From the NCBI RefSeq assembly GCF_021729865.1, contig NZ_CP063400.1:1550001-1614000 (forward strand): a stretch of 64,000 bases of DNA. The letters run 5' to 3'. This stretch comes from Hydrogenophaga sp. SL48. GTDB taxonomy: Bacteria; Pseudomonadota; Gammaproteobacteria; Burkholderiales; Burkholderiaceae_C. Each line of letters starts with the position of its first letter. Position 1 is the first letter of the stretch. Below the pieces are notes generated by a model. It ran no database searches, was not told the origin of the DNA, and saw nothing but the letters and a program-made list of their open reading frames with translations. A program made the position numbers and the translations under genes. Of this stretch, positions 40,343 through 49,796 are shown piece by piece.

Positions 40343-41412
40343 GCCTTGATATCCGTTTCCGGCAGGACTTCCCCGGCTTCACGCTCCACGTGGACCTGCA
40401 ACTGCCCGGCCGCGGGGTGACCGCGCTGTTCGGCCCCTCGGGCTGCGGCAAGTCCACGCTGCTGCGCTGCATCGCCGGACTCAACGCCGCGCCCGGCGGC
40501 CGTTGCGTGGTGAATGGCGAGGTCTGGCAGGACGGCCTACACAGCCTGCCCACGCACCGGCGCCCGCTGGGCTACGTGTTCCAGGAGCCGCAGCTGTTTG
40601 CGCACCTGAGCGTGAGCGCGAACCTGATGTACGGCCGCCAGCGCACCGCGGGCACAACCCAGCAAGTGGAATGGAGCAGGGTCATCGAACTGCTGGGCAT
40701 CGGCCACCTGCTGGAGCGCCGCACCGCCGGGCTATCGGGCGGCGAACGCCAGCGCATCGCCATCGCGCGCGCCCTGCTCACCAGCCCACGCCTGCTGCTG
40801 ATGGACGAGCCGCTGGCCGCGCTGGACCTGGCGCGCAAGAACGAGTTCATGCCCTACCTGGAGCGCCTGCACCGCGAGCTGGACGTGCCGGTGATCTACG
40901 TGAGCCACGCGCCCGACGAGGTGGCGCGGCTGGCCGACCACATCGTGGCCATGGAAGCGGGCAGGGCGCTGGCCTCGGGCCCGCTGGCCGAGGTGTTGTC
41001 GCGCGTCGATCTGCCGATCCGCCTGGGCGAAGACGCGGGCGTGGTGCTGGAGGGCGTGGTGGTCGAGCGAGATGCGGCCTGGAGCCTGGCCCGGGTGGCG
41101 TTCCCGGGCGGCTGCCTCTGGGTGCGCGACGGCGGGCAAGCGAAGGGTGCCACGGTGCGCATCCGCATCCTGGCGCGCGACGTGAGCCTGGCGCTCTCGC
41201 CCGCGACCGACACGAGCCTGCTCAACAGCCTGCCGGTGGTGGTCGACCAACTGGCCGACGACAGCCACCCCGCGCTGGCCCTGTGCCGTTTGCAGGTGGG
41301 GACATCGTCCTCGCTGCTCGCGCGGTTAACGCGGCGCTCGGCTGCCGCGTTGGGGCTGGCGCAGGGTCAGCAGGTGTGGGCGCAAATCAAGGCCGTCGCT
41401 TTGATCGGGTAG
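40339..41412 (+). CDS. modC: ModC, molybdate ABC ATPase
   Basis: 357 residues from the ATG at 40339; a much longer open frame upstream is only the modB shadow. Walker [11 protein letters not shown], signature [16 protein letters not shown], Walker [13 protein letters not shown], and a C-terminal Mop/TOBE domain (about 290-355) that senses molybdate. Last gene of the operon. Confidence 0.95.
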   Translation: MSLDIRFRQDFPGFTLHVDLQLPGRGVTALFGPSGCGKSTLLRCIAGLNAAPGGRCVVNGEVWQDGLHSLPTHRRPLGYVFQEPQLFAHLSVSANLMYGRQRTAGTTQQVEWSRVIELLGIGHLLERRTAGLSGGERQRIAIARALLTSPRLLLMDEPLAALDLARKNEFMPYLERLHRELDVPVIYVSHAPDEVARLADHIVAMEAGRALASGPLAEVLSRVDLPIRLGEDAGVVLEGVVVERDAAWSLARVAFPGGCLWVRDGGQAKGATVRIRILARDVSLALSPATDTSLLNSLPVVVDQLADDSHPALALCRLQVGTSSSLLARLTRRSAAALGLAQGQQVWAQIKAVALIG

Positions 41413-41442
41413 AACTGAGCGCCGCGAAGGTGGGGTTCGGCG

Positions 41443-42018
41443 TCACTTCGGTCGCTTGGAAGAGCGACTGCGATCACTGATGACTGTTTCAACTTCAGCG
41501 GCGCTCCGCAAAATGTCTGCAATGTTGTCTGTCACTTCTCCGTTGAAACGATTCTTGCCCCACTCAAGTAGCTCATTCACGGTAGCCACAGCGGCGTTGC
41601 GCCACACGCTGTTCCCGAGTGTCTCGTCGTACCCCTTCCTTCCGGATTTCGGTGGACTTCCGATTGGAAAGAAGTACTCGTGTACGTCAACGGAGTAGCG
41701 CAGGCTGACGCTGAATGAACCGAAGTACTCGCAAGCGCGGCCATGCACATCAGAAGGAAAAGCCAAATCAGCTGCTGTGGCGAGCTCCTTGATGTTGTGT
41801 TGGAAGCCCTTCACCTCGCTATAGGCCTCAGCTAGGGAAAGATGCTCTCTCGCCACGATGCACTGTGCTTTCAGCATGCACTCGCAAGCCATGAGCAGAT
41901 CAACAAAGCTCTTCACGCGAGATGACTTGCGTGGCTGGTCTTCCCAGTGAGCTTGGAATCTGTGGCAGAGGTCCAGCGCGTCTAAGAAATAGTGTTGCGC
42001 CAGTGTGTTGTGACTCAT
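41443..42018 (-). CDS. Hypothetical HEPN-like protein
   Basis: 191 residues, helical. VDLLMACECMLKAQCIV and FQHNIKELATAADL resemble the core helices of HEPN domains, and LRYSVDVHEYFF gives an R-X5-H pair as in HEPN ribonucleases. The C-terminus is basic (SDRSRSSKRPK). It begins the foreign, AT-richer islet after modC and is convergent with modC. HEPN is an inference from pattern only. Confidence 0.6.
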   Translation of the reverse strand: MSHNTLAQHYFLDALDLCHRFQAHWEDQPRKSSRVKSFVDLLMACECMLKAQCIVAREHLSLAEAYSEVKGFQHNIKELATAADLAFPSDVHGRACEYFGSFSVSLRYSVDVHEYFFPIGSPPKSGRKGYDETLGNSVWRNAAVATVNELLEWGKNRFNGEVTDNIADILRSAAEVETVISDRSRSSKRPK

Positions 42019-42103
42019 CGAGAGAGAGGGACTACGGATTTTGGTGACGGTAACAGCAATCAGCAGCGAAGCACGCCTTAGGCGACTGGACTGGACTGTA
42101 TCG

Positions 42104-42913
42104 CTATGTGAATCTTATCAATGCTCTGCTTAATTCTCTAAGCTGCAGCTCTAAAAGTTGTAGTTCTTTGAGTCTCTGATCGCCTGGCAAATATCCGTAC
42201 TTGTATTTCTTTAAATGTGCACACTTTCCTCTTGCATCTACAAGGCCATCTACTAAGGTCTCGAATGCAGCATCATTTTTAGAGCTGCTTGTAGCTATTG
42301 AATAAAATACTTGTTTTAGAGTGTTGGAGCCTTTAAGCTGATTTTTGGCGGGCACTCTTGAATTGTTTTCGATAAACTCCGCTTCTAGAATCTTGAACCT
42401 TGTCAAGAACTTGTCAATTAAATCTGTTTTTTGCTCCGCTTCATTGAATAGCTTTAACAAAACCGGATTGTATCTTTGCAGTTCGAAATCATTCAGTATG
42501 CTAGGGTTAAATGTCTGTTTTTCAAGAACTGTTTGTAAAGAGATCTGCAAAATTTGATGAGTTAATTCCCCGATTTCTTCTTTTTCCTGCTCGGTCTCGG
42601 GAATTCTTTCGCAATACAGCAGTGCCCAGCTAATCTGAAAATCTCCGAACTCAAAAGCCATTGTTTGGCTAAATTCATACGCGATTTTATGAGCCATTGT
42701 CGTACCTTCTTTTATATCAAATGGTATCGATACTGCAACAGTTCCTGATGTCGATATGGTCTTTTCGAGTTTATTGTTTGGTCTTATCTCGATGAATCCC
42801 TGAATCTTCTTTGAGGAATCTGAGTTTCCTTTTTGTAAATCAATACTGTACCTCACCACTTTATCAAACTGTAGTAATTTGGTTGTGAAGCTATATTGCC
42901 ATTCATATCTCAT
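42104..42913 (-). CDS. Hypothetical AT-rich gene with HEPN-like C-terminus
   Basis: 269 residues, with codon use far more AT-rich (about 35% GC) than the rest of the window, a sign of recent transfer. The N-terminal half is beta-rich (VRYSIDLQKGNSD, GTVAVSIPFDI), and the C-terminal half is helical with VDARGKCAHLKKYKYG, an R-X4-H motif of HEPN nucleases. The layout recalls ApeA-type abortive infection proteins. No partner domain is identified. Confidence 0.65.
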   Translation of the reverse strand: MRYEWQYSFTTKLLQFDKVVRYSIDLQKGNSDSSKKIQGFIEIRPNNKLEKTISTSGTVAVSIPFDIKEGTTMAHKIAYEFSQTMAFEFGDFQISWALLYCERIPETEQEKEEIGELTHQILQISLQTVLEKQTFNPSILNDFELQRYNPVLLKLFNEAEQKTDLIDKFLTRFKILEAEFIENNSRVPAKNQLKGSNTLKQVFYSIATSSSKNDAAFETLVDGLVDARGKCAHLKKYKYGYLPGDQRLKELQLLELQLRELSRALIRFT

Positions 42914-43761
42914 GTGTTTTATTGTGCATAAGGTTTAGGTGGTGCGACCCCAGCGAAGTACAGCGACGTATTGGGGTCGGGTATTGCCTTTTGCTCAACA
43001 GAATAAAATGGATCACGAAAAGGCAAGCCGTGACCTCCAATCTTATGCTCTTCCCAATGGGGTTCAAATCATCTGGCTCTTGCCGTTGATGGAAGCCCAT
43101 GTACAACCTGTTAGGCTCTAAATGGGCGACAAGCTTCTACGAATGCTTTTCCGGCAACCGTTGGATTAACTCGACCATAGCTTTCGCCTCCGCCCCAAGT
43201 CATGCCAGGACGCAAACAACCTAGACGGACAAGATTGCTAAGCGAAATTACAACATCTTCGGTTGGAAGACGCAGTTCTTGTTCCTTCTCCATCTTGATA
43301 CGGGCGTGTAGGGGTAAATCTGCGGTGATTATGCCGTGGTGTTGGCTATCTTCAAATGGCAAGGAATACAGCACATCAAGAATACGCGCGTCTAATGGAT
43401 TTAGTTGTTCGAGAATCGCTACGTATGCGCGACGAACTTCGCTGCCGAAATTGGCATTGGCAGCATTAACGAGTAAGGCAGCCCATCGATCTTGAAGATC
43501 GTCATCTTCTTCCAAGCTGGCGCCCTGCATAATGGGAATGAGGAGTTTCAGCGGAACTGGTCGCGTTGGAACTGGTAGCCCCACAAGTTTAAGAAAATCT
43601 TGTGATCGCTGCATCATCCGGATTTGGCGCTCCCAGCGCATGTATCTTAGGCGATCCTCAAAGATGCCTATTCCTTGCTCCAGAGGACCAGATACAAATT
43701 TTGCAATAAACCCTCCTGCCTCACGTGCTGCATCTATAGCCTTCCCTGTTGACTTCGCTAG

Positions 43762-44937
43762 GGAAGGTCTGCACAACACCCGCTACGGCGCGAGGTGATG
43801 CATGCAATTTCAAATGATGGCGATTTCAGGCTCACGAGGGCGCTTTGTTGGCCGATTTCGCCCTGATTCGTGGCCGTTGGCCGCATTCGGACGCACTCAT
43901 CCTCGGGTCTCCTTCAAAAGCGTTCGGCGCACCATCCAGATGTTGGACAACGCAAACAGGGTGTGCAGCTGCGCCGTGTTCTTGGCCAATCCCCGGTAGC
44001 GCACCTTCACATATCCGAACTGGCGCTTGATCACCCGGAACGGGTGTTCGACCTTGGCTCGGATGCGCGCCTTGGTTTTCTCCAGCGCTTCCATGATCGA
44101 GCCCATGGGCGTTTCCTTGTCCAGCGCCTTGCGATGGCTGGGCATCATGGCCACGTACCAGTGGACCTCGGGATGGTCCTTGATCACCTCATCGCGCTTG
44201 TGAACGCCCCGGTAGCCAGAGTCGGCAAAGACATCGGTTTCGTCGCCGTGCAGCAGTTCGCTGGCCTGGGTGATGTCGTGCGCGTTGGCCGCTGTGGCCT
44301 TGACGGTGTGCACCAGGCCCGATTCGGCATCGACCCCAATATGCGCTTTCATCCCGAAGTGCCACTGGTTGCCCTTCTTGGTCTGATGCATCTCGGGGTC
44401 GCGTTCGCCGCTGTTGTTCTTGGTCGAGCTGGGGGCGGCAATGAGCGTGGCGTCGACGACCGTACCGCTCTTGAGCAGCAGGCCTTTGTCGGCCAGGGTG
44501 GCGTTGACCGTGGCAAGCAATTGCAGGCTCAAGTTGTGTTGTTCGAGCAGATGGCGAAAGCGCAGGATGGTGCTCTCGTCAGGCAAGTTCTCCTCACCCT
44601 GGTCCAGCCCCGCAAACTCTCGAAACATGGGCGTGTCGTACAGCGCCTCCTCCATCGCCGGGTCGGACAGGTTGAACCACTGCTGCAGGAAGTGAATGCG
44701 AAGCATGGTTCGCACGGCAAACGGCGGACGACCACCCTTGGCGCCAGGCGTTGGTGCATGCTGTGCAATCAGCGACACCAGCTCGGTCCACGGCACTACC
44801 AGGTTCATCTCGTCGAGGAACTCGCGCTTGCGCGTTCTCTTGGTCTTGCGCTCGAATCCGCTCTCGCCCAGGCTCATTTGCTTCATGACGTCACTGTCTC
44901 ACATCGGCCCACGGCGCCGCGGTTTTGCAGACCTTCC
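43762..44937 (-). mobile_element. IS5-family insertion sequence (1176 bp) inside the Abi-alpha gene
   Basis: Ends GGAAGGTCTGCACAAC and the complement of GTTTTGCAGACCTTCC (one mismatch). CTAG is duplicated at 43758-43761 and 44938-44941. It carries one complete transposase on the minus strand, the same direction as the interrupted gene. It is a different IS from that at 12780. Confidence 0.93.
43897..44886 (-). CDS. IS5-family transposase
   Basis: 329 residues: N-terminal IS5 domain (MLRIHFLQQWFNLSDPAMEEALYD) and DDE core (GTVVDATLIAAPSSTKNN, DVFADSGYRG, RAKVEHPFRVIKRQFG). Intact, so possibly active. Related to the other IS5 transposase in the window at the family level only. Confidence 0.94.
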   Translation of the reverse strand: MKQMSLGESGFERKTKRTRKREFLDEMNLVVPWTELVSLIAQHAPTPGAKGGRPPFAVRTMLRIHFLQQWFNLSDPAMEEALYDTPMFREFAGLDQGEENLPDESTILRFRHLLEQHNLSLQLLATVNATLADKGLLLKSGTVVDATLIAAPSSTKNNSGERDPEMHQTKKGNQWHFGMKAHIGVDAESGLVHTVKATAANAHDITQASELLHGDETDVFADSGYRGVHKRDEVIKDHPEVHWYVAMMPSHRKALDKETPMGSIMEALEKTKARIRAKVEHPFRVIKRQFGYVKVRYRGLAKNTAQLHTLFALSNIWMVRRTLLKETRG

Positions 44938-45043
44938 CTAGTTCCTGGACAGCCTTGGCTTCTTCTTCCATAGATAACTTTCATTCGTAACGGAGTCAGC
45001 GTGGGGATAGCAATCCTTGTAGTTTGCACTCTTCTTTGAAAAA

Positions 45044-45223
45044 TCAATCACGTGTAAGGTCGATCTGCTCTTGGATGCGTAATCTTTCTCGGGCCTGTTC
45101 TAACAGAACCTTCAGGTCGAAATCTTTCTCCTTCATCTTTACTTGCTGTTCCAAACTATGGACCTCATCTCTGCACTCTCCAAGAATCCGCTCATGTCGT
45201 TCATTTTGATTTTGACTTCCCAT
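45044..45223 (-). CDS. Small coiled-coil protein of the Abi-alpha cassette
   Basis: 59 residues, highly charged and predicted as one long coiled coil (CRDEVHSLEQQVKMKEKDFD, LLEQARERLRIQEQ). A CGGAG ribosome site precedes its ATG at 45223, overlapping the end of the 103-residue gene upstream. The interrupted Abi-alpha gene starts 72 bases downstream. Unknown family. Confidence 0.6.
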   Translation of the reverse strand: MGSQNQNERHERILGECRDEVHSLEQQVKMKEKDFDLKVLLEQARERLRIQEQIDLTRD

Positions 45224-45240
45224 TTTTAGCTCCGTTTTTA

Positions 45241-45552
45241 TTAACGCTCAATGGCCTTGCCGATATCTACGAGCTTCTTCCCATTTTTCTTGGCTAGGTT
45301 GTATATTTCAGTAATGAGTGTGTCGACCTCATTGAGAAATTTATCCCTCTCTTTTTTCGAGGTGGCGCTACGAGCAGAATTGATTCGGTTAGTAATTATT
45401 CTCTTCTTTCCGAGTAAGCTGTAATCACTGACGCTCCAATAGATTTCCCAATACCCATATTTTCCAGAATACTTGCTCCAGATGTCTGAGATGTTCGTAC
45501 CATTTTCGAGTAGACGATTCATTTCCTTGAGCTCATGCTGTGGAATAGCCAT
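45241..45552 (-). CDS. Hypothetical protein of the Abi-alpha cassette
   Basis: 103 residues, basic and mostly helical (ELKEMNRLLENGTNISDIWSKYSGKYGYWEIYWSV). The N-terminal ENGTNISDIWSKY could be a short HTH-like segment. It is AT-rich like its neighbours and the first gene of a three-gene minus-strand set with the 59-residue protein and Abi-alpha. Confidence 0.65.
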   Translation of the reverse strand: MAIPQHELKEMNRLLENGTNISDIWSKYSGKYGYWEIYWSVSDYSLLGKKRIITNRINSARSATSKKERDKFLNEVDTLITEIYNLAKKNGKKLVDIGKAIER

Positions 45553-45890
45553 TTTTTACTCCCTTTCCGATGTTGAGTGAGTGGATAAACTTGTTGCGGC
45601 CTATTATCAATAACGGCACAGGAGCATGGGTGCGATTTGCAGGATGCGGCTTCTTTTGATAATAATTCATGTCTTTTCAACATCGTGCTGTGCGATGCTG
45701 CATACATAGCCCGCATTGACAAGACCAAGAAAAACCTCGGCCAGCCGCTCGGAATGTACCCCGCCTTTTGGACTATGTGTGCAAATGTATTCGCGATGAA
45801 ATCCATGGCGTACCCACGAGAATGTCCAAGTAAAGGCGAGCTGGCCAACCTCAGCACACCACTGTGTCGAAGCCGGCCACCGTGGCGGCG
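45553..45890. other. Intergenic stretch without a supported gene
   Basis: Moderately AT-rich. Open frames on both strands lack ribosome sites and family resemblance. It is the right border of the foreign islet. Confidence 0.5.
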
Positions 45891-45894
45891 CGGT

Positions 45895-45990
45895 GTTTCA
45901 GGTGCCCTGGCCATGCGCCGCGTCCACCGCGCAGGCCATCAACTCCAGCGTGCGCGCAGCCACCTGCAAGTCATCGCAGTGGCATTGATC
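45895..45990 (-). pseudogene. Degenerate glutathione S-transferase fragment
   Basis: Minus-strand frame with QVAARTLELMACAVDAAHGQGT, clearly related to FLAARTLDLLDYAVNTVHGQG of the GST at 46.5-47.25 kb. No complete gene surrounds it. Confidence 0.6.
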
Positions 45991-46048
45991 GGGTGAGTGA
46001 TTGCGGCGCGGGACTCGCAGGTGGCCGAGGCCCAGCCCACTGCTGTGA

Positions 46049-46489
46049 TCAACCGCCCGCCACCAAACCAAACGCCTCACGCAGCAACAGCAATTCCGCC
46101 ATGTTGCCGCCGCGCAGTTCGCTCAGGGCCTTGAAGTTGCCGCCCATGGCGGCGATGGCGGGCTTGGGGGCGTCCGGGGTGGTGAAGCGCAGCAGGTGCA
46201 CGCGCACGTGGCCCTCGGGGGTTTGGAACCAGGGCTGGAAGGCGGTCACTTCTTCGATGTCTTCGGGGTTCAGGTCGCTGCCTTGCAGCACGGCGGCGAT
46301 CAGGGCCGCGCTGGAGATGGTTGCGGGCTGTGGCTCGGGCGGGCTGCTCAGGGCTTGTGCGCCTTCGGGCAGGGCTTGAGGCCAGAGCATGCCGTGCGCC
46401 CAGCGCGGGAACACCAGAGCGTGGCTGTAGTCGTCAAAGTGGCAGAGGATGACGCGGTGGTGGCGTTGGATGTCGGCGAGGGTGGTCAT
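46049..46489 (-). CDS. Hypothetical protein
   Basis: 146 residues. Short alpha/beta protein with HHRVILCHFDDYSHALVF at the start and a Pro-rich middle. No recognised domain, signal or membrane segment. It lies 34 bases after the broken GST on the same strand. Confidence 0.6.
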   Translation of the reverse strand: MTTLADIQRHHRVILCHFDDYSHALVFPRWAHGMLWPQALPEGAQALSSPPEPQPATISSAALIAAVLQGSDLNPEDIEEVTAFQPWFQTPEGHVRVHLLRFTTPDAPKPAIAAMGGNFKALSELRGGNMAELLLLREAFGLVAGG

Positions 46490-46523
46490 GGTGGGGTGGG
46501 GTGTGTGACAGCAAAAAGCAACT

Positions 46524-47251
46524 TCAGCGGTAGCCTTCTTCGCGCAGCACCTGGTGCACCACCGGGCGTGCGCGCAAGCGTTCGAACAGGGCCTGGCAGC
46601 GCGGCGGCCGGGGGATGTCGGTCTTGCTGGCCCAGAAGAACACGTAGAACAGCGCCGCGTCGGCGATCGTGAAGTCGGCGCCCATGGCGTAACCGGTCTC
46701 GGGCAGACGGATCTCGATCACGTCGAAAGCCTCCCGCACGATGGCCCGGCCGCGCTCGGTGATCGCGCTGGTCCACCGGGCCTTGTCGGTCGGGTCCAGC
46801 GGATCCGGCGCCGGGCCGCCCCAAGCCGGATCAGCCCCCTTGGGGGCAGCGACCCGCGCGGCGGTGAAGCGTGGGGGCCGAGACTTTCTGGCAAGTACAC
46901 GTCGGTGGTGAAGATGCGCGTGAAACCCTGGCCGTGCACCGTGTTCACCGCATAGTCCAGCAGGTCCAGCGTGCGCGCGGCCAGAAACGGGTCGTCGCTC
47001 AGCAGGCGCTTGCGCGGGTGGCGCCGCGCCAGCCAGTAGGCGATGGACTGGAAGCTGGTGAGGGCGCTCCCGTCGTCGAGCACCAGGGTCGGGATCGTGC
47101 CCTTGGGGTTGATCGCGAGGTAGGCGGGTTTTTGGTGGTCGCCCGCCGGCAGGTTGACGATGTTCACCTCGAAGGGCAGCTCCAGTTCTTCGAGCAGGAT
47201 GTGGATGCCGGTCGTGCAGGAGCCGGGGGTCATGTGGAACTTGAGCGTCAT
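46524..47251 (-). pseudogene. Glutathione S-transferase broken by a REP-like repeat
   Basis: From ATG 47251 the frame gives the thioredoxin-fold half (MTPGSCTTGIHILLEELELPFE, NPKGTIPTLVLDDGSALTSFQSIAYWLA) and the start of the helical half up to TTDVYLPESL. A 70-90 base repeat at 46810-46880 then shifts the frame. The rest of the GST (DKARWTSAITERGRAIVREAF, DFTIADAALFYVFFWASK, VHQVLREEGYR) continues in another frame to 46524. No full-length product can form without frameshifting. Confidence 0.85.
46810..46880 (-). repeat. REP-like palindromic repeat (class A) inside the GST gene
   Basis: Reverse complement reads CCCCCACGCTTCACCGCCGC, CTGCCCCCAAGGGGGC and CTTGGGGCGGCCCGGC, the same design as 20462-20540. 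It disrupts the GST frame. Confidence 0.8.
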
Positions 47252-47411
47252 GACCCAGACAGTCTGCAAGACCCGCGCCATGCGTCCTGCCTTGCACGCC
47301 CCTTGCTAATTGACAGGCATCCACCGTTGCGAAGGCCTGCCGCGCGCTCGTGCCTGTGGCCTTTGTGCCGGTTCCCGTCCGGTCCTGTGTCGGCTTTGTC
47401 TGATAGCGCCC

Positions 47412-48950
47412 ATGGTTTTTGCTCCGCCCCTCAACACCGACGACCTGCGCCGCTGGCGCAGTTGCGAGCGCCGCTTCTGGCTGGCGCGCCGCCAGCTGGA
47501 GCGCGGCCTGGCGGCGCCCGCGCCAGCGCCCACCCCAGAGGCCGCGGAGCTGGCGCCCGCCACGGGCCTGGACGTGGCCCTGCACGCCTCGTTCCCGCAC
47601 GCCGACACGGTGGCCGCGCCGCAAAGCCCGGCGCAGTGGCTGCAGGCCGTGCGCCACACCCTGAACTGCCTCGACAGTGACGCCGAGCCGCCCGAGGGCT
47701 GGGCCATCCTCGGCGCCTGCCTGACCAGCGAAGACCGCGCCCAGGTGCGCATCGACGTGTTGACCGCGGGTGAACATGGCCTGCGCCTGTTCAAGCTGCG
47801 CTACGCCACCGTGGGCGACGACACCGACGTGGACGATGTCGCGCTCTGGACCCACGTGGCCGCGCGCTGCGGCTTCGCGGTGCAGAGCGTGGGCCTGCTG
47901 CTGGTGGACACCGACTTCGTCTACCCCGGCCACGACTGTTACGCCGGCCTGTTCCGCGAGGTGGACCTGGGCCCTGTGCTCGGCTCGCGCCCGGTGGCCG
48001 ACTGGCTGCACGCCATGCGCCAGTGCGAGCGCGGCGCCGAACCCGTGGCCACCCCCGGGCCGCATTGCCATGAGGGCAGCGGCTGCGAGTTCGCGGCGAA
48101 CTGCAAGGCCTGTGTTGTGCCGGCCGTGGCCGAGCCTGCGGAAACCAGCCTCGACATCCTGGGGCGCGAAGCCGCGGCCGAATGGCGCGCAGCCGGCCAC
48201 CACAGCGTGATGAGCCTGCGCCCCGAAGACATCGCGCCGCCGCGCCAGCGCCGCGCCGTGCGCGCGGTGCAGCAGGGCGCGCCGCTGCTGGAGCCCGAGG
48301 TGGCCGCGCTGGCGCGGGCCTGGCCCTACCCGCGCCACTGCCTGCGCTTCGACACCATCGGTCTGGCCGTGCCGATCTGGCCCGGCACCCGGCCCTACCA
48401 GACGCTGCCGTTCCAGTGGAGCTGCGCGGTTCAGGCGGCCGACGGCGCGTGGAGCGACCACCACTTTCTGGCCGAGGGGCAGAGCGGTGACCCGCGCCGC
48501 GCCTTTGCGCTGTCGTTGCTGCGGGTGCTGGGCGAGCAGGGCTCGGTGCTGGCCTACAACGCCGGTTTCGAGCGCAACCGCATCCGCGAGCTCGCGCAGT
48601 GGTTCGACGACCTCGCGCCCGCGCTCGACGCACTGCTGCCCCGCATCGTCGATCTGTTCCAGATCGCGCGCAGCCACTATTACCACCCGGTCATAGCCGG
48701 CTCGTGGTCGTTCCGCTCCATGGCGCGCGCCGTGGCCCCCGAGCTGGAAGTGGACATCGTGCTCGACCCCGCGCTGGGCGCGGGCGCCGGGCGCTCGGCA
48801 CAGGCGGTGTTTGCGCTGATGCAGAAGCCCGGGCAAAACGCCGTCGTGCGCGAGGCCTGCCGGGCCGCGCTGCACGCCCATGGCCAGCGCGAGACAGCCG
48901 TGCTGCGCCAACTGCTGGCCTTGTTTGAACAAGCGGGAACCGCACCATGA
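47412..48950 (+). CDS. DUF2779-domain putative nuclease
   Basis: 512 residues from the ATG at 47412. The N-terminal part resembles a Cas4-like domain: one early cysteine in RRWRSCERRFWLARR and a later cluster HCHEGSGCEFAANC, four possible 4Fe-4S ligands. The C-terminal part (about 305-420) is the DUF2779 RNase H-like exonuclease domain (RFDTIGLAVPIWPGTRPYQTLPFQWSCAV, LAYNAGFERNRIRELAQWF). It overlaps the next gene by four bases. Role probably DNA repair or defence; not shown. Confidence 0.85.
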   Translation: MVFAPPLNTDDLRRWRSCERRFWLARRQLERGLAAPAPAPTPEAAELAPATGLDVALHASFPHADTVAAPQSPAQWLQAVRHTLNCLDSDAEPPEGWAILGACLTSEDRAQVRIDVLTAGEHGLRLFKLRYATVGDDTDVDDVALWTHVAARCGFAVQSVGLLLVDTDFVYPGHDCYAGLFREVDLGPVLGSRPVADWLHAMRQCERGAEPVATPGPHCHEGSGCEFAANCKACVVPAVAEPAETSLDILGREAAAEWRAAGHHSVMSLRPEDIAPPRQRRAVRAVQQGAPLLEPEVAALARAWPYPRHCLRFDTIGLAVPIWPGTRPYQTLPFQWSCAVQAADGAWSDHHFLAEGQSGDPRRAFALSLLRVLGEQGSVLAYNAGFERNRIRELAQWFDDLAPALDALLPRIVDLFQIARSHYYHPVIAGSWSFRSMARAVAPELEVDIVLDPALGAGAGRSAQAVFALMQKPGQNAVVREACRAALHAHGQRETAVLRQLLALFEQAGTAP

Positions 48951-49651
48951 ACACCGTTGCCACCGAATGGCTGCCGCTGAGCGCCGACGACTTTGCCGCG
49001 CTGGAGACCTGGCTCAGTGCGCGACGCAAGAGCTTCCCCGAGACACCCGATTGGGAGTTCTGCGAAGGCTTCCTGGCGGCCCTGGTCTGCTGCCGCCGCG
49101 CCATCGAGCCCAGCGAATACTGGCCCCGGCTGTTGGGCCTGGCGGCCGACGCCGTGCCCGCCGATGTGACGGCCCTGTGGGCGCGGCGCTGGGCGTTGGT
49201 GGAGCAGGCGCTCGACACCCGGGTGAGCGCGCTCGACGACCCCGCCGCCTACCAGCCCGAGCTGGGCGAGAGCGACGGCTCGTTTGCCCAGCGCTGGGCG
49301 CAAGGCTTCATGGCCGCCGTGGCCGCCTGGCCCGAAGAATGGGCCGGCCCGCGCAACGCCCAGGCGCAGCAGTGGCGCGAGGCCGCGCTCAAGCTCTTGC
49401 GCGCGCTCACGCTGCCCGACACCGGCGCGCCCACGCTCCACGCCTACGAAGACCAGCAAGGCCCACCGAGCGTGAGCGCGGCGCGTTTGAAGGCCGTGGG
49501 CGCCGCGATCTGGGCGGTCTACAACCTGCGCGAAACCTGGCAGCGCCTGGGCCCGCGCGTCGAGACGGTAAAACACGCTGAGGCCGTGCCGGGCCGCAAC
49601 GACCCGTGCCACTGCGGGAGCGGGAAGAAGTTCAAGAAGTGCTGCGGTTGA
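48947..49651 (+). CDS. UPF0149-family protein with SEC-C zinc motif
   Basis: 234 residues. UPF0149/YecA fold (WEFCEGFLAALVCC) followed by a C-terminal SEC-C zinc finger (GRNDPCHCGSGKKFKKCC). The zinc motif resembles that at the end of SecA and may bind ribosomes or SecB. A decayed copy of its C-terminal part lies at 57520-57742. Confidence 0.9.
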   Translation: MNTVATEWLPLSADDFAALETWLSARRKSFPETPDWEFCEGFLAALVCCRRAIEPSEYWPRLLGLAADAVPADVTALWARRWALVEQALDTRVSALDDPAAYQPELGESDGSFAQRWAQGFMAAVAAWPEEWAGPRNAQAQQWREAALKLLRALTLPDTGAPTLHAYEDQQGPPSVSAARLKAVGAAIWAVYNLRETWQRLGPRVETVKHAEAVPGRNDPCHCGSGKKFKKCCG

Positions 49652-49796
49652 GGGCGGCACTCTGCCTTTCCCATCGCCGCGAAGTGAGTTCTCTTCCAAG
49701 TAGACTGCCAAACGGTTTGACGGCCTGACTGGCAGGCCAGTGTGGCTTCGAGAGCATGGTCCGGTGTTTTGCGGACTTAAATCAAAGTAATACGCT

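Larger units (their letters stand above)
43111..44971 (-). pseudogene. Abi-alpha (DUF4393) gene interrupted by an IS5-type element
   Basis: The body at 43111-43757 reads a DUF4393/Abi-alpha protein (LRYMRWERQIRMMQR, PLKLLIPIMQGASLEEDDDL, WAALLVNAANANFG). Its first 10-11 codons are on the far side of the IS, beginning with the ATG at 44971 (MEEEAKAVQEL). Removing the IS and one CTAG copy restores one uninterrupted frame joined as VQELAKSTGKAIDAA. A 222-residue frame from an ATG inside the IS end (43779) may still give a nearly full protein. Confidence 0.88.

Noticed and set aside
42903..43121. Two overlapping 60-67 codon frames between the HEPN-like and Abi-alpha genes
   Set aside because: No ribosome site, no similarity, and they lie on opposite strands of the same short gap.
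45637..45996. 119-codon plus-strand frame at the islet edge
   Set aside because: It runs through a decayed GST fragment on the other strand and has no domain.
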